Shown piece by piece: positions 28,079 to 37,059 of a DNA stretch of 64,000 bases (its first letter is position 1; every line of letters starts with the position of its first letter). The notes beneath the pieces were generated by a model. It worked only from the letters and a program-made list of their open reading frames with translations. It ran no database searches and was not told where the DNA came from. The stretch comes from an uncultured Verrucomicrobiota bacterium. GTDB lineage: Bacteria; Verrucomicrobiota; Verrucomicrobiia; Limisphaerales; UBA9464. The stretch covers positions 1 to 64,000 of the forward strand of contig CAIVQB010000092.1 in NCBI GenBank assembly GCA_903907925.1, written 5' to 3'. Made by a program: the position numbers and the translations under genes.

Positions 28079-28717
28079 ATGTCGCACGCTTCACCGCTTC
28101 GCATTGGCGTTCTGGGCTCGGGAAAGGGGTCCAATTTTGCCGCCATCGCCGACGCCATCGGTTCCGGAACCATCGCCGCCCAGGTGGCCCTGGTCCTAAG
28201 TGACGTCGCCGGAGCCGGCATCCTGGCGCATGCGACCACCCGGAATCTGCCGGCCCGTTTCATTGAGCCCGGAAAGTTCCGCACCAAGCTGGATGAAACT
28301 GCCGAGGCGGCTTTCGTCCAGGCGCTCCGGGAGGCCGGGGTTGAACTCATTGTTCTGGCGGGATTCATGCGGATCCTGAAGGGAGAGTTCCTCCGCGCCT
28401 TCGAGGGACGGGTCATCAACATCCACCCTTCGTTGTTGCCGTCGTTCCCGGGTCTCGAAGCCTGGAAACAGGCGCTGGACTACGGCGTCAAGGTGACCGG
28501 ATGCACCGTTCACTATGTCGACCAGGGTATCGACACCGGGGCCATCATCGGACAGGAGGCGGTTCCCGTCATGGCAGGCGACACTGCGGGCACGTTGCAC
28601 GAACGGATCCAGGAAGCGGAACGCCGGCTGTATCCCGCGGTGGTCGGTGCCATCGCCCGGGGTGAGATCCAGGTCCGCGGCCGGTTGACGCGGGGATTCG
28701 ATCCGGCACGCGGATGA
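28079..28717 (+). CDS. purN: Phosphoribosylglycinamide formyltransferase
   Basis: '[19 protein letters not shown]', '[33 protein letters not shown]', '[24 protein letters not shown]'. Confidence 0.94.
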   Translation: MSHASPLRIGVLGSGKGSNFAAIADAIGSGTIAAQVALVLSDVAGAGILAHATTRNLPARFIEPGKFRTKLDETAEAAFVQALREAGVELIVLAGFMRILKGEFLRAFEGRVINIHPSLLPSFPGLEAWKQALDYGVKVTGCTVHYVDQGIDTGAIIGQEAVPVMAGDTAGTLHERIQEAERRLYPAVVGAIARGEIQVRGRLTRGFDPARG

Positions 28718-28776
28718 TCGTTCTTTGGCCTGATTTTCCAGTTTGGCGGGTTCCGGACCGAGGATAAGGTGGGAGC

Positions 28777-29631
28777 ATGGCGCCGTTGACGACATTGAAA
28801 CTCGGGTACTCTCCCGATCCGGATGATGCCTTCATGTTTTATCCGCTGGTTGAAGGGAAGATCGACTCGGGGGATCTCCGGTTCGAAGCCGTCCGGCAGG
28901 ACATTCAAACCCTCAATGAGCGCGCCACGCGGGGTGAACTGGATGTTTCCGCCATCAGCATTCACGCCTACGCCCACGTCAGCGGCCAGTACGCACTGCT
29001 TCCCAGCGGTGCCAGCATGGGCGATGGCTACGGACCAATGCTGGTGGCCAAACGCCGCTGGAATCGCGAAGAGATCGCGCGGCTGCGAATCGCCGTGCCG
29101 GGCACCATGACCAGCGCCTTCCTCGCACTTCAATTGTGGCTCGGTCGCACGAGTGACCAGATCAATTATGTGGTGGTTCCGTTCGACCGTATTTTCGATG
29201 CCGTCAACTCCGGTGGGGCCGACGTCGGGCTGATCATTCACGAAGGTCAGTTGACCTATGAGAGCGAGGGGTTGGTGGTGTGCACCGATTTGGGCGTGTG
29301 GTGGGGCGGTGAAAATGGCGGTCTGCCGCTGCCGTTGGGGGGCAACGTCATTCACAAGCGGCATTCACCGGAAGTGCGCCGTCAGGTCAGCGCCCTTCTC
29401 ACCTCCAGCATTCAGTACAGCCTCGACCACCGACAGGAGGCCGTCACCTACGCCCTCCAATGGGCGCGCAACATGGGGATCGATCTCGCCGACCGGTTCG
29501 TCGGCATGTACGTCAATCACTGGACCCTCGACTACGGCGATGCCGGGCGAGAAAGCATCCGGCGGTTCTTCGACCGTGGCAGTGCGCTTGGAGTGTTTCC
29601 AACGGCTCCGGTTCTGGAATTCGTGGTGTAG
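28777..29631 (+). CDS. MqnA/MqnD family (1,4-dihydroxy-6-naphthoate synthase-like) protein
   Basis: 'LKLGYSPDPDDAFMFYPLVEGKID', 'ELDVSAISIHAYAHVSGQYALLPSGASMGDGYGPMLVAK', 'GLIIHEGQLTY'. Confidence 0.85.
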   Translation: MAPLTTLKLGYSPDPDDAFMFYPLVEGKIDSGDLRFEAVRQDIQTLNERATRGELDVSAISIHAYAHVSGQYALLPSGASMGDGYGPMLVAKRRWNREEIARLRIAVPGTMTSAFLALQLWLGRTSDQINYVVVPFDRIFDAVNSGGADVGLIIHEGQLTYESEGLVVCTDLGVWWGGENGGLPLPLGGNVIHKRHSPEVRRQVSALLTSSIQYSLDHRQEAVTYALQWARNMGIDLADRFVGMYVNHWTLDYGDAGRESIRRFFDRGSALGVFPTAPVLEFVV

Positions 29632-29930
29632 CGTGCGCTTGTCCGTCTGTTGGGCCACTGGTCGCTATCACTTTTTGTCTGCTTCGTAGCCGATCGCTCG
29701 ACCACGACATCCATCATCTCTTCGCTCCAGCCGCGCTGAAAATCGCTAAAGTGCCTGTGAAATGGTTTCTGGTCTCGCATCTCCTCTGCACACTCCAAAA
29801 GAAAATTTCCGAGCCGCTCAATCATTTCAGCATCAGCGGACAGGTGAAGAAGCCGGACATTCAACTTCCGCAAACCTCGGTTGTCCGTGTGTGCGTGTTT
29901 GTTGAGCGCAATACCGGTAAGAGATTTCAT
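29532..29930 (-). CDS. Hypothetical protein, possibly Imm32-like in its N-terminal ~75 aa; C-terminus runs antisense into the mqnD-like gene
   Basis: 'LSADAEMIERLGNFLLECAEEMRDQKPFHRHFSDFQRGWSEEMMDVVVE' resembles small H-rich immunity-type proteins; ATG start. Confidence 0.45.
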   Translation of the reverse strand: MKSLTGIALNKHAHTDNRGLRKLNVRLLHLSADAEMIERLGNFLLECAEEMRDQKPFHRHFSDFQRGWSEEMMDVVVERSATKQTKSDSDQWPNRRTSARYTTNSRTGAVGNTPSALPRSKNRRMLSRPASP

Positions 29931-30033
29931 AGAAAGTCGGATAACGCGACGAGTGAGCCACCGCCAGCCACTGACGCTGGACCCGAAAATCCGCGCTCAT
30001 GGCGGTTGGCTCGAACCGATGTAGGCCATCGTG

Positions 30034-30504
30034 TCATCTCCATAAGACAGTGCCGCTGGGATTGATCACTAAAGGCTCGGATACGGTATACCGTTTTCCA
30101 GCCCTCCAAGCTCTGGTGCGCATGACAACCTGAAACCGATCGTCCTCTCGGTGCAGCCACCGCGTGGGCGTTGTCTCAAAGCGGCTATAGCCCGTCCGTC
30201 CAGCATCGCCAAGCTTTCCAAAGTTGGCGCCCTCCACCCCGCTGGCTTCAACCGCCAAATAGGTCGCGTTCGTTTGGCGAATAAATACAAAAACAACTGA
30301 GGCCTTCGGTTTTGGGATTGAAACTGCAACTGCCGTCCGATTGGAATTCCAAAGCCCCGCCTGCAGCGCGCTGACCAATTCATTCGTGGTAACCTCACTG
30401 GGTATAGCCTCTTGCGCAGCGGCGAGCAGCGCGTGGTCGATCTGCGACGCTCGAAGCGATGCGGTCGCTATCAACGCGAAGAGAATGAGTGCGGCGCGAA
30501 ACAT
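30034..30504 (-). CDS. Secreted hypothetical protein
   Basis: Signal peptide 'MFRAALILFALIATASLRA'; no recognised domain. Confidence 0.55.
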   Translation of the reverse strand: MFRAALILFALIATASLRASQIDHALLAAAQEAIPSEVTTNELVSALQAGLWNSNRTAVAVSIPKPKASVVFVFIRQTNATYLAVEASGVEGANFGKLGDAGRTGYSRFETTPTRWLHREDDRFQVVMRTRAWRAGKRYTVSEPLVINPSGTVLWR

Positions 30505-30521
30505 GGCCGAACGGCGGGCTC

Positions 30522-31418
30522 TCACTCCTTCGAGCGCCGTTTCGCCGGACGCGGGCTGGCGGCGACCAGGCGTTTCCGAACTTGTTGCAGCGTGCGTCGC
30601 TGCGGGGCACCCAGTTTTGGAAACTGGGGATCAATCCCGCGCAGGACATGCAGCAGGATGGCTCCGACCGCCACCCGGGCCACCCATTTTCGGTCAGCCG
30701 GAATCACGTGCCACGGCGCCCGTTCGGTGCTGGTTTCACGGATCATTTCCTCGAAGGCCTCCTGATAAGCCTTCCAGTGCTGCCGCTCCCGTTCGTCGCC
30801 GATCTCGAACTTCCAGTTGCGCGCCGGGTCGTCGATACGTTGAAGAAACCGGTCCAATTGTTCCTCCGGTGAAAGGTGGAGGAAGAGTTTCACCACCCGG
30901 GTTCCGTTTTCCACCAGGTGTTGTTCGAAGTCGCGAATCTGCCGGTAGCGCTGGCGCCAGAGTTTCGGCGGCGCGGGTGAATCCTTGGGGAGCCGCTGGG
31001 CTTCGAGCAGTTCCGGATGCACCCGCACCACCAGGACTTCCTCATAGTACGAACGGTTGAAGATGCCGATGTGGCCGCGGTTGGGAGCGTGTTGATGGCA
31101 CCGCCAGAGATAGTCGTGATCCAACTCCCCGGAACTCGGGGCCTTGAAACTGGTCACCTCGCAACCCGCCGGATTGATGCCGCTCATCACGTGCTGGACG
31201 ATGCCGTCCTTCCCCGCCGCATCCATGCCTTGCAGGATGACCAGCACCGAGTTCCGGCGTTCCGCATACAGCCGGCTTTGCAGGGCCTGCAATTGGACCA
31301 GTTGCTGCGCCTGGAGATCCTGGGCGGATTCGCGCGACAGATTTCCCCGGAACCGCGGATCGTGGTCCGCGAGCTTGAAGTGTTCGGGATGCGCCTGAAG
31401 TTTTTGGAAAAGGTCCAT
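30522..31418 (-). CDS. PPK2 family polyphosphate:nucleotide phosphotransferase
   Basis: 'SVLVILQGMDAAGKDGIVQHVMSGINPAGCEVTSFKAPSSGELDHDYLWR', 'GHIGIFNRSYYEEVLVVRVHPE'. Confidence 0.93.
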   Translation of the reverse strand: MDLFQKLQAHPEHFKLADHDPRFRGNLSRESAQDLQAQQLVQLQALQSRLYAERRNSVLVILQGMDAAGKDGIVQHVMSGINPAGCEVTSFKAPSSGELDHDYLWRCHQHAPNRGHIGIFNRSYYEEVLVVRVHPELLEAQRLPKDSPAPPKLWRQRYRQIRDFEQHLVENGTRVVKLFLHLSPEEQLDRFLQRIDDPARNWKFEIGDERERQHWKAYQEAFEEMIRETSTERAPWHVIPADRKWVARVAVGAILLHVLRGIDPQFPKLGAPQRRTLQQVRKRLVAASPRPAKRRSKE

Positions 31419-31454
31419 GGATCTTCCCGAGTGTCGCCGGGTTTACCGAAGACA

Positions 31455-32387
31455 TCAAGCGTCCCTCGGCCGCCGGTCCGGCAATGTCAGCAGGACAATG
31501 CCGCCGATGGTGACTGCCCCGGCGATCAGCATCCGCCCGGTCACCGACTCGTTGAGCACCAGGGAGCCCAACAGGACGGCGATCACCGGATTCACGTAGG
31601 CATAGGTCGAAACTCGCGCGGGCGTGGTAACCTGCAGGAGATAGACATAGGCGCTGTAGGCGATCCACGAACCGAAGACCACCAGATAGCCGAAGGCCAG
31701 CACCGAGCGTTGGGAGAGTGCCCCCCAATTCCAGTCCGATCCTTCTCCACGGATCGCCGCCACCACCAGCGAGGTGGTTCCGCCGCACAACATTTGCATC
31801 GCGGCTCCGAGCAGGGGCGAGGTCGGCTTGTCCCACTTGCGTCCGAAAACCGATCCGGCCGACCAGCAAACGCAGGCACCGAGGACCGCGAGAAGTTGCG
31901 GTGTGTCGCGTCCGTCGCCGGAATGAACGCCAGTTGCGCCGGCCACCAGCCAGACCACACCCGCGAGGCCGATGGCGATGCCCAGACCGGTGATGGCGCG
32001 CGGACGGCGACCGCCCGGTCGGATCCAATCGGACAGGGCGAACCACACCGGTTGGGTGCAGACGATCAACGCGGCGACGCTCGACGACACGCGTTGTTCA
32101 GCCCAGACGATCACCGAGTTGCCCGCGGTCAACAGCAGGAAGCCCAGCACGGTTGCTGTTCCCCATTGTCGCCGGGTCGGTGCAGCGACGCCGTTCCAGC
32201 GGAGGAATCCATACAGAAGTCCGCCGGCGATGACGAAGCGCAGACCGGCCATCAGAAACGGCGGCATGGTCTCGATGCTGATCCGGATGGCGAGGTAGGT
32301 GGAACCCCAGATGAGATAGACGGCGGCGAACGCGGCCAGGATCAGGGATCGCGAGGGAGGGATTGGGGTCCGCGTGGGGATGGGCAT
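31455..32387 (-). CDS. EamA/DMT-family transporter
   Basis: Ten-TM pattern with two EamA repeats ('IWGSTYLAIRISIETMPPFLMAGLRFVIAG', 'AYVYLLQVTTPARVSTYAYVNPVIAVLLGSLVLNESVT'). Confidence 0.92.
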   Translation of the reverse strand: MPIPTRTPIPPSRSLILAAFAAVYLIWGSTYLAIRISIETMPPFLMAGLRFVIAGGLLYGFLRWNGVAAPTRRQWGTATVLGFLLLTAGNSVIVWAEQRVSSSVAALIVCTQPVWFALSDWIRPGGRRPRAITGLGIAIGLAGVVWLVAGATGVHSGDGRDTPQLLAVLGACVCWSAGSVFGRKWDKPTSPLLGAAMQMLCGGTTSLVVAAIRGEGSDWNWGALSQRSVLAFGYLVVFGSWIAYSAYVYLLQVTTPARVSTYAYVNPVIAVLLGSLVLNESVTGRMLIAGAVTIGGIVLLTLPDRRPRDA

Positions 32388-32429
32388 GGTGTGGGTTCCG
32401 GTGGGCACGGAATCCGCCAGGGGCAGGGC

Positions 32430-32465
32430 AATAAAAAACCCCGCCGGTAAGTTCCTGGCGGGGTT
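32430..32465 (-). terminator. Intrinsic-terminator-like hairpin in the leader of the EamA gene
   Basis: Minus strand AACCCCGCC-aggaacttacc-GGCGGGGTT TTTTAT: perfect 9-bp stem plus T-run, 43 nt before the EamA ATG. Confidence 0.75.
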
Positions 32466-32789
32466 CCGAACGATGGGAAATGGATTTATATCATCGTTGA
32501 AGGGATCCGCCATTCGGGCCGTGTTTGGCCCACTTTGCAGCGAGCCAGGCCATCATGGAGGCAGCCGGACGGACGGCGGCCGATACGACCATGCTCCGGC
32601 GGAAGCCCGTCGAGGGCGTGCCGCAGGCAATGTTCATGGTCCCAAAATTCAACACGGCACGACACTGCCACTTCGACCGATGCAGCGTCAACCGCTGTCC
32701 GTCCGTTGGTTTTCCCGACCGAGCGTGATGGGAATTCAACGTCGCATTTTCGGTGGAGAAGGGCGCGCCGGGATCCCTACGCTGTCGTC

Positions 32790-33860
32790 ATGAATCTGCT
32801 GCCTTCGCGCGCGGCCATGGAACGGGCCTTCCAGGAGCGCGACGCGAGTTTCGACGGTCTGTTCGTCACCGCGGTGAAAACCACCGGGATTTTCTGCCGT
32901 CCGAGTTGTTCCGCCCGGAAGCCGCGGGTGGAAAACTGCGAGTATTTTGCCACGGTCAAGGAGGCGATGTTCTCCGGTTATCGAGCGTGCAAACGGTGCG
33001 ATCCACTTTCCGCCAACGGGCGTCCGCCCGACTGGGTGGCCCGATTGTTGGAACGGGTGGACGCCGTTGGGGGCGAACGTCTCAAGGCTGCGGATCTGGC
33101 GGATCTTGGTGTCGAGCCCGCCCGGGCACGACGTTGGTTTCAGAAGAATCATGGGATGACCTTTTCCGCCTTCTGCCGGGCGCGCCGGCTTGGTCGGGCC
33201 CTCGGTGCGCTGCGGGCGGGCGGAACCATCGATGAGGCCGCACTGGGTCACGGTTACGAATCCCACAGCGGATTTCGCGAGGCATTCTCCCGGCAGTTCG
33301 GGGACGCTCCCGGCCGGGCCCGATCCAGCGATTGTATCACCACCGCGCTGATCGAGTCGCCCCTCGGACCGGTGCTGGTCGGCGCGGTGGATGCAGGAAT
33401 CTGTCTCTTGGAATTCACCGATCGCCGCATGATCGAAGCGCAGGTGGAGGCCCTTCGGCGTCGTCTGGGAAAGTCATTGGTGCCCGGCGCTCATCCGCTC
33501 CTGAATCAACTGGAAGCCGAACTGGTGGAGTATTTCACCGGAACCCGCCGCGAGTTTGCCGTGCCGCTGGTCGCCCCGGGAACCGAATTTCAAGAACGCG
33601 TCTGGTCCGAGTTGCGACGCATCCCCTACGGCCAGACGATCTCGTACGAGGACCTGGCGAATCGCGCGGACCGTCCCGGCGCCCAACGCGCGGTGGGCAC
33701 GGCCAATGGCATGAACCGCATCGCGATCGTGATTCCGTGTCATCGAGTGGTGAACAAGGGCGGCGGTCTCGGTGGCTACGGCGGCGGGGTCTGGCGAAAA
33801 CGGCTCTTGCTGAACCTCGAACAGGGGCATCCACCGGGGCGGGAACCTTCCGAACGTTGA
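32790..33860 (+). CDS. ada: Ada-type DNA alkylation repair protein: metal-binding domain, AraC-type HTH and methylated-DNA-cysteine methyltransferase
   Basis: 'TTGIFCRPSCSARKPRVENCEYFATVKEAMFSGYRACKRCDP', HTH region, 'RVWSELRRIPYGQTISYEDLA', active site 'IPCHRVV'. Confidence 0.92.
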   Translation: MNLLPSRAAMERAFQERDASFDGLFVTAVKTTGIFCRPSCSARKPRVENCEYFATVKEAMFSGYRACKRCDPLSANGRPPDWVARLLERVDAVGGERLKAADLADLGVEPARARRWFQKNHGMTFSAFCRARRLGRALGALRAGGTIDEAALGHGYESHSGFREAFSRQFGDAPGRARSSDCITTALIESPLGPVLVGAVDAGICLLEFTDRRMIEAQVEALRRRLGKSLVPGAHPLLNQLEAELVEYFTGTRREFAVPLVAPGTEFQERVWSELRRIPYGQTISYEDLANRADRPGAQRAVGTANGMNRIAIVIPCHRVVNKGGGLGGYGGGVWRKRLLLNLEQGHPPGREPSER

Positions 33861-33943
33861 AACGCGCTCTCAACGGGCACGTCGCGGTAAAATCCAGCTT
33901 TGGAACGAATTCTGAAGCGGCAGTGTTTCGCAGTTGAGCTTCA

Positions 33944-34005
33944 CCTCTCCCGCCTAATGGGCAACCTCCCCTCCATTCGGCATGGAGGGGAGGGCCGGGG
34001 AGAGG
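33944..34005. repeat. Nested intergenic hairpin
   Basis: Inner perfect 12-bp stem cctcccctccat/atggaggggagg (33965-33976 / 33982-33993), outer cctctccc/gggagagg. Confidence 0.8.
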
Positions 34006-34203
34006 CGGTGCTCCACGGTCACTGAGCCTTGCCTGGCATCCTGCCTCGCATATCCGGTCGAACCTTGAGCCCTCCGTCCGACACGGTTTCGTCGCCCCAA
34101 AGTCACCGTCTCTCACCGGTATTGTTCTGAAACGGAGGGCAGAGCGGAATTTGCCCACCAAAACCGTGTTCAAAGCTTCGTGTTCTTGGTTTCCTCCGTC
34201 TGC

Positions 34204-34974
34204 GTGAACCTGGATCCGTACCGAGACTTTATTCATGAACTGGCCGCCGCCAGTGCCGCGGCCATCCTGCCGTGGTACGGAAGCCGGTCCGTCGGTGTCG
34301 AGCGCAAGGCCGACGAATCCCCGGTCACGGTGGCCGATCGCGGCGCCGAAGAGGTGATGCGGCGGATGATCGAGAAGCGCTATCCGCAGCACGGCATCGT
34401 CGGCGAGGAATTCGGAACCGTTCGGGCGGATGCGGAATTCGTCTGGGTCCTGGATCCGATCGATGGAACCAAATCGTTCATCACCGCCGTTCCTCTGTTC
34501 GGGACGCTGGTCGGATTGCTGTACCAGGGCAAACCGGTGTTGGGCTGCATCCATCAACCAGTGCTCGGCAAACTGCTGCTGGGCGATGGGAAAATCACCA
34601 CGCTGAACGGCGAACGGGTTCAGATCCGGCCTGCGCCTTCCATCGACGCCGCCACGCTGCTCACCAGCGATCCGCTGTTGCCCGGTCGGCACCAGAACGG
34701 TCCGGCCTTCGAAGCGCTGGCGCAGTCGGTTCGACTCTACCGTTCGTTCGGCGATTGCTACGGCTACCTGCTGGTGGCGAGCGGTTGGGCCGACATCATG
34801 GTGGATCCCATCATGAATTCATGGGACCTGCTGCCGTTGATTCCCTGCATCGAGGGTGCCGGCGGGCGGATCACCGACTGGCAGGGGCGTGACGCCACCC
34901 GCCCGGGCGCGAATTCCGCGGTCGCCTGCGCCCCCGAACTGCACGACGAAATCCTCAAGCGCCTGAATCCATGA
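34204..34974 (+). CDS. Inositol monophosphatase family protein, histidinol-phosphatase-like
   Basis: 'GIVGEEFGTVRADAEFVWVLDPIDGTKSFITAVPLFGTLVGLLYQGKPVLG', 'WDLLPLIPCIEGAGGRITDWQG'. Confidence 0.88.
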   Translation: MNLDPYRDFIHELAAASAAAILPWYGSRSVGVERKADESPVTVADRGAEEVMRRMIEKRYPQHGIVGEEFGTVRADAEFVWVLDPIDGTKSFITAVPLFGTLVGLLYQGKPVLGCIHQPVLGKLLLGDGKITTLNGERVQIRPAPSIDAATLLTSDPLLPGRHQNGPAFEALAQSVRLYRSFGDCYGYLLVASGWADIMVDPIMNSWDLLPLIPCIEGAGGRITDWQGRDATRPGANSAVACAPELHDEILKRLNP

Positions 34975-35312
34975 TCCCCGGTCAGGGGTTGGCGCAGACC
35001 CCGGAGCCGCCCTACTACGCGGTGATCTTCACCTCTCTCCGCACCTCCGGCGATCAGGGTTATGGTGAAACGGTGGACCGGATGATGGAACTCGCGGTGC
35101 AACAACCAGGATTCCTCGGCGTCGAATCCGTGCGGGATCCGCAAACCGGACTCGGCATCACCGTGAGCTATTGGAAGGACGAAGCCTCCATCGCCGCCTG
35201 GCGCGCCCACGGCGAACACCGCCAGGCGCGCGAACGGGGACGATCCACGTGGTATTCTGATTTTGAACTCCGCGTGGCCCGTGTGGAACGAGCCAGTCGT
35301 CAGGCCAGGTGA
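34971..35312 (+). CDS. Antibiotic biosynthesis monooxygenase (ABM) domain protein
   Basis: 'YYAVIFTSLRT...MMELAVQQPGFLGVESVRDP..GITVSYWKDEASIAAWRAHGEHRQARERGRSTWYSDFELRVARVER'. Confidence 0.85.
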   Translation: MIPGQGLAQTPEPPYYAVIFTSLRTSGDQGYGETVDRMMELAVQQPGFLGVESVRDPQTGLGITVSYWKDEASIAAWRAHGEHRQARERGRSTWYSDFELRVARVERASRQAR

Positions 35313-35398
35313 CTGCGGCGGCACCCAAGAATCATTGCCGAGTCGGATGCCCGCCAGCGTTTCACCTTCGGAGCGCCAACGGTGCGGTGACATATCAG

Positions 35399-35417
35399 CC
35401 CGGGGCGGCGCCCCGGG
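35399..35417. repeat. Palindrome cccggggc-ggc-gccccggg
   Basis: Perfect 8-bp arms. Confidence 0.85.
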
Positions 35418-35442
35418 GATTCGAAGAATCTTAATTTCCAAA

Positions 35443-35498
35443 AGGGCTGAAGGCCCGCTCCATGGGTGACGTTGGGAATGGCACGGGCCTTCAGCCCT
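35443..35498. repeat. 15-bp perfect inverted repeat agggctgaaggcccg ... cgggccttcagccct
   Basis: Arms 35443-35457 and 35484-35498. Confidence 0.9.
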
Positions 35499-35604
35499 CA
35501 CTCTCGTTTCTTTCACCGTCCTGGGGCGATGCCCCAGGCTGGTTTGTCGCGGGCCGTTGGCCCTGGTCCAGTGAAGAAAAATGCCAACGGGGTTGGCAAA
35601 GAAG

Positions 35605-37059
35605 TCAGTCAAAACAACTGTCGGATTCAGACTGCTTCCGAGGTTGAACCGGCAGGGCGGCCAGGATTCCGGCGAGAGTGAAGGCGGTCCAGGACAGGGC
35701 GGGAATGTAGAGTCCGAATTCGACGAAGCCTTGAGCCAGCCATGCAAGAACTCCGAGGGCCATCGCTTGGAAAATCGGTTTTCCGGGGTTCAACGCGTGG
35801 CGTCCCACCGCGGCGACGAGTGCTCCGATCCAGGTCAGGTAGAGCAGGCCGCCGATGATTCCGGAGTCGGAGAATTGCTCCAGGTAATCGTTGTGCACCA
35901 GACGCGCCATTTCGGCGGTTGGTGATTTGATTTGGGCGTAGGGCCGTTGAAAGGTTCCGGGTCCGGTCCCGGTCGCGGGATGAGCCGCAGCGGTCGCTAC
36001 GGCCGCGCGCCAATAGTCGAACCGCGCACCGACGCTGGTGGCACCGGCGGAAAAGTAGGAGTGAAACCGGATTCCGAAGGCGAGCAATCCCAGGACGGCC
36101 ACGGCGGTCAGGACGGCGATTCGGGTGCGGCGCGGAATGGGGAATTGGAACAGGCGGAATCCGATCACGGCCAACGCGATCAGCCAGCCCGATTTGGAAC
36201 CGGTCCAGTACAGGCAGCCGAGCCCGAGAAACGTCACTAACGCGATCAAGACCCGGCGGATGGCAGGGCGAAGTTCACCGGTGCCGAACACCGTCCAGGC
36301 GAGGGTGACTGGAAGCAGCAGGAGGATCGCTCCGGCGAGCGCATTCGGGTAGACGAGCGTGCCGTGGATCCGGCCCCGTTGGAGTTTCAGCAGGATGATC
36401 GGGTTCGCGATGTCGACGCCGTTGGTTTGAATGATGAGACTTTCCCGCTTCATCTGCTCCACAACTTCTGCCGGAAATTCCCGCCAACCGGTTCGCTCGC
36501 CTTCCACCAGGGTTTGGCGGTCCCGCTTGAACTCGACCTGATGCTGGTTCGCGCCCTTCACCAGGCAGACGAGGAATGCACCGAGCAAGAACACCAGCAT
36601 CAGGGGCGGGGAGCCCTTGCGGCTGAGAAGCAACAGCCCCGTCAGGTAACAGGCCACGCAAGCGGCGAAATGAACCTGCGTCGGTCCGCTCAATCCGGCG
36701 TCCACGGTTCGTCCCGCGGCGAAGCGTTGCCAGCCGAACCATAGCAGCGGCGTGAGCCACAGAATCCGCGCCGGTCGCAGGCCGCGCGACGATGGGTCGA
36801 GTAAATACAGAAGCCCGCCCGCCAGGCTGGCGACGAAGACGGCGATTTGTCCCCACTGCGCCGGCCAGGAAACGGTGATGGCTTCCGCGAAATCCTTCGG
36901 GGCTTCAATCTGGTGATCGAGAATCACCGGATTGCCGAACTTCAGAATCGCCATCCCGAGAATGAGCCCGAACACCGCTGCGAAAATGCTGCGCGGCGTG
37001 ACGGTCACGGTGGACGTGGCCGCGCGGTCCGGCGCTGGTGAGACGGAATGGGCGCTCAC
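35605..37059 (-). CDS. O-antigen ligase/polymerase family multi-TM protein
   Basis: Multiple TM helices; 'GRIHGTLVYPNALAGAILLLLPVTLA', 'YWRAAVATAAAHPATGTGPGTFQRPYAQIKSPTAEMARLVHNDYLEQFSDSGIIGGLLYL'. Confidence 0.88.
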   Translation of the reverse strand: MSAHSVSPAPDRAATSTVTVTPRSIFAAVFGLILGMAILKFGNPVILDHQIEAPKDFAEAITVSWPAQWGQIAVFVASLAGGLLYLLDPSSRGLRPARILWLTPLLWFGWQRFAAGRTVDAGLSGPTQVHFAACVACYLTGLLLLSRKGSPPLMLVFLLGAFLVCLVKGANQHQVEFKRDRQTLVEGERTGWREFPAEVVEQMKRESLIIQTNGVDIANPIILLKLQRGRIHGTLVYPNALAGAILLLLPVTLAWTVFGTGELRPAIRRVLIALVTFLGLGCLYWTGSKSGWLIALAVIGFRLFQFPIPRRTRIAVLTAVAVLGLLAFGIRFHSYFSAGATSVGARFDYWRAAVATAAAHPATGTGPGTFQRPYAQIKSPTAEMARLVHNDYLEQFSDSGIIGGLLYLTWIGALVAAVGRHALNPGKPIFQAMALGVLAWLAQGFVEFGLYIPALSWTAFTLAGILAALPVQPRKQSESDSCFD

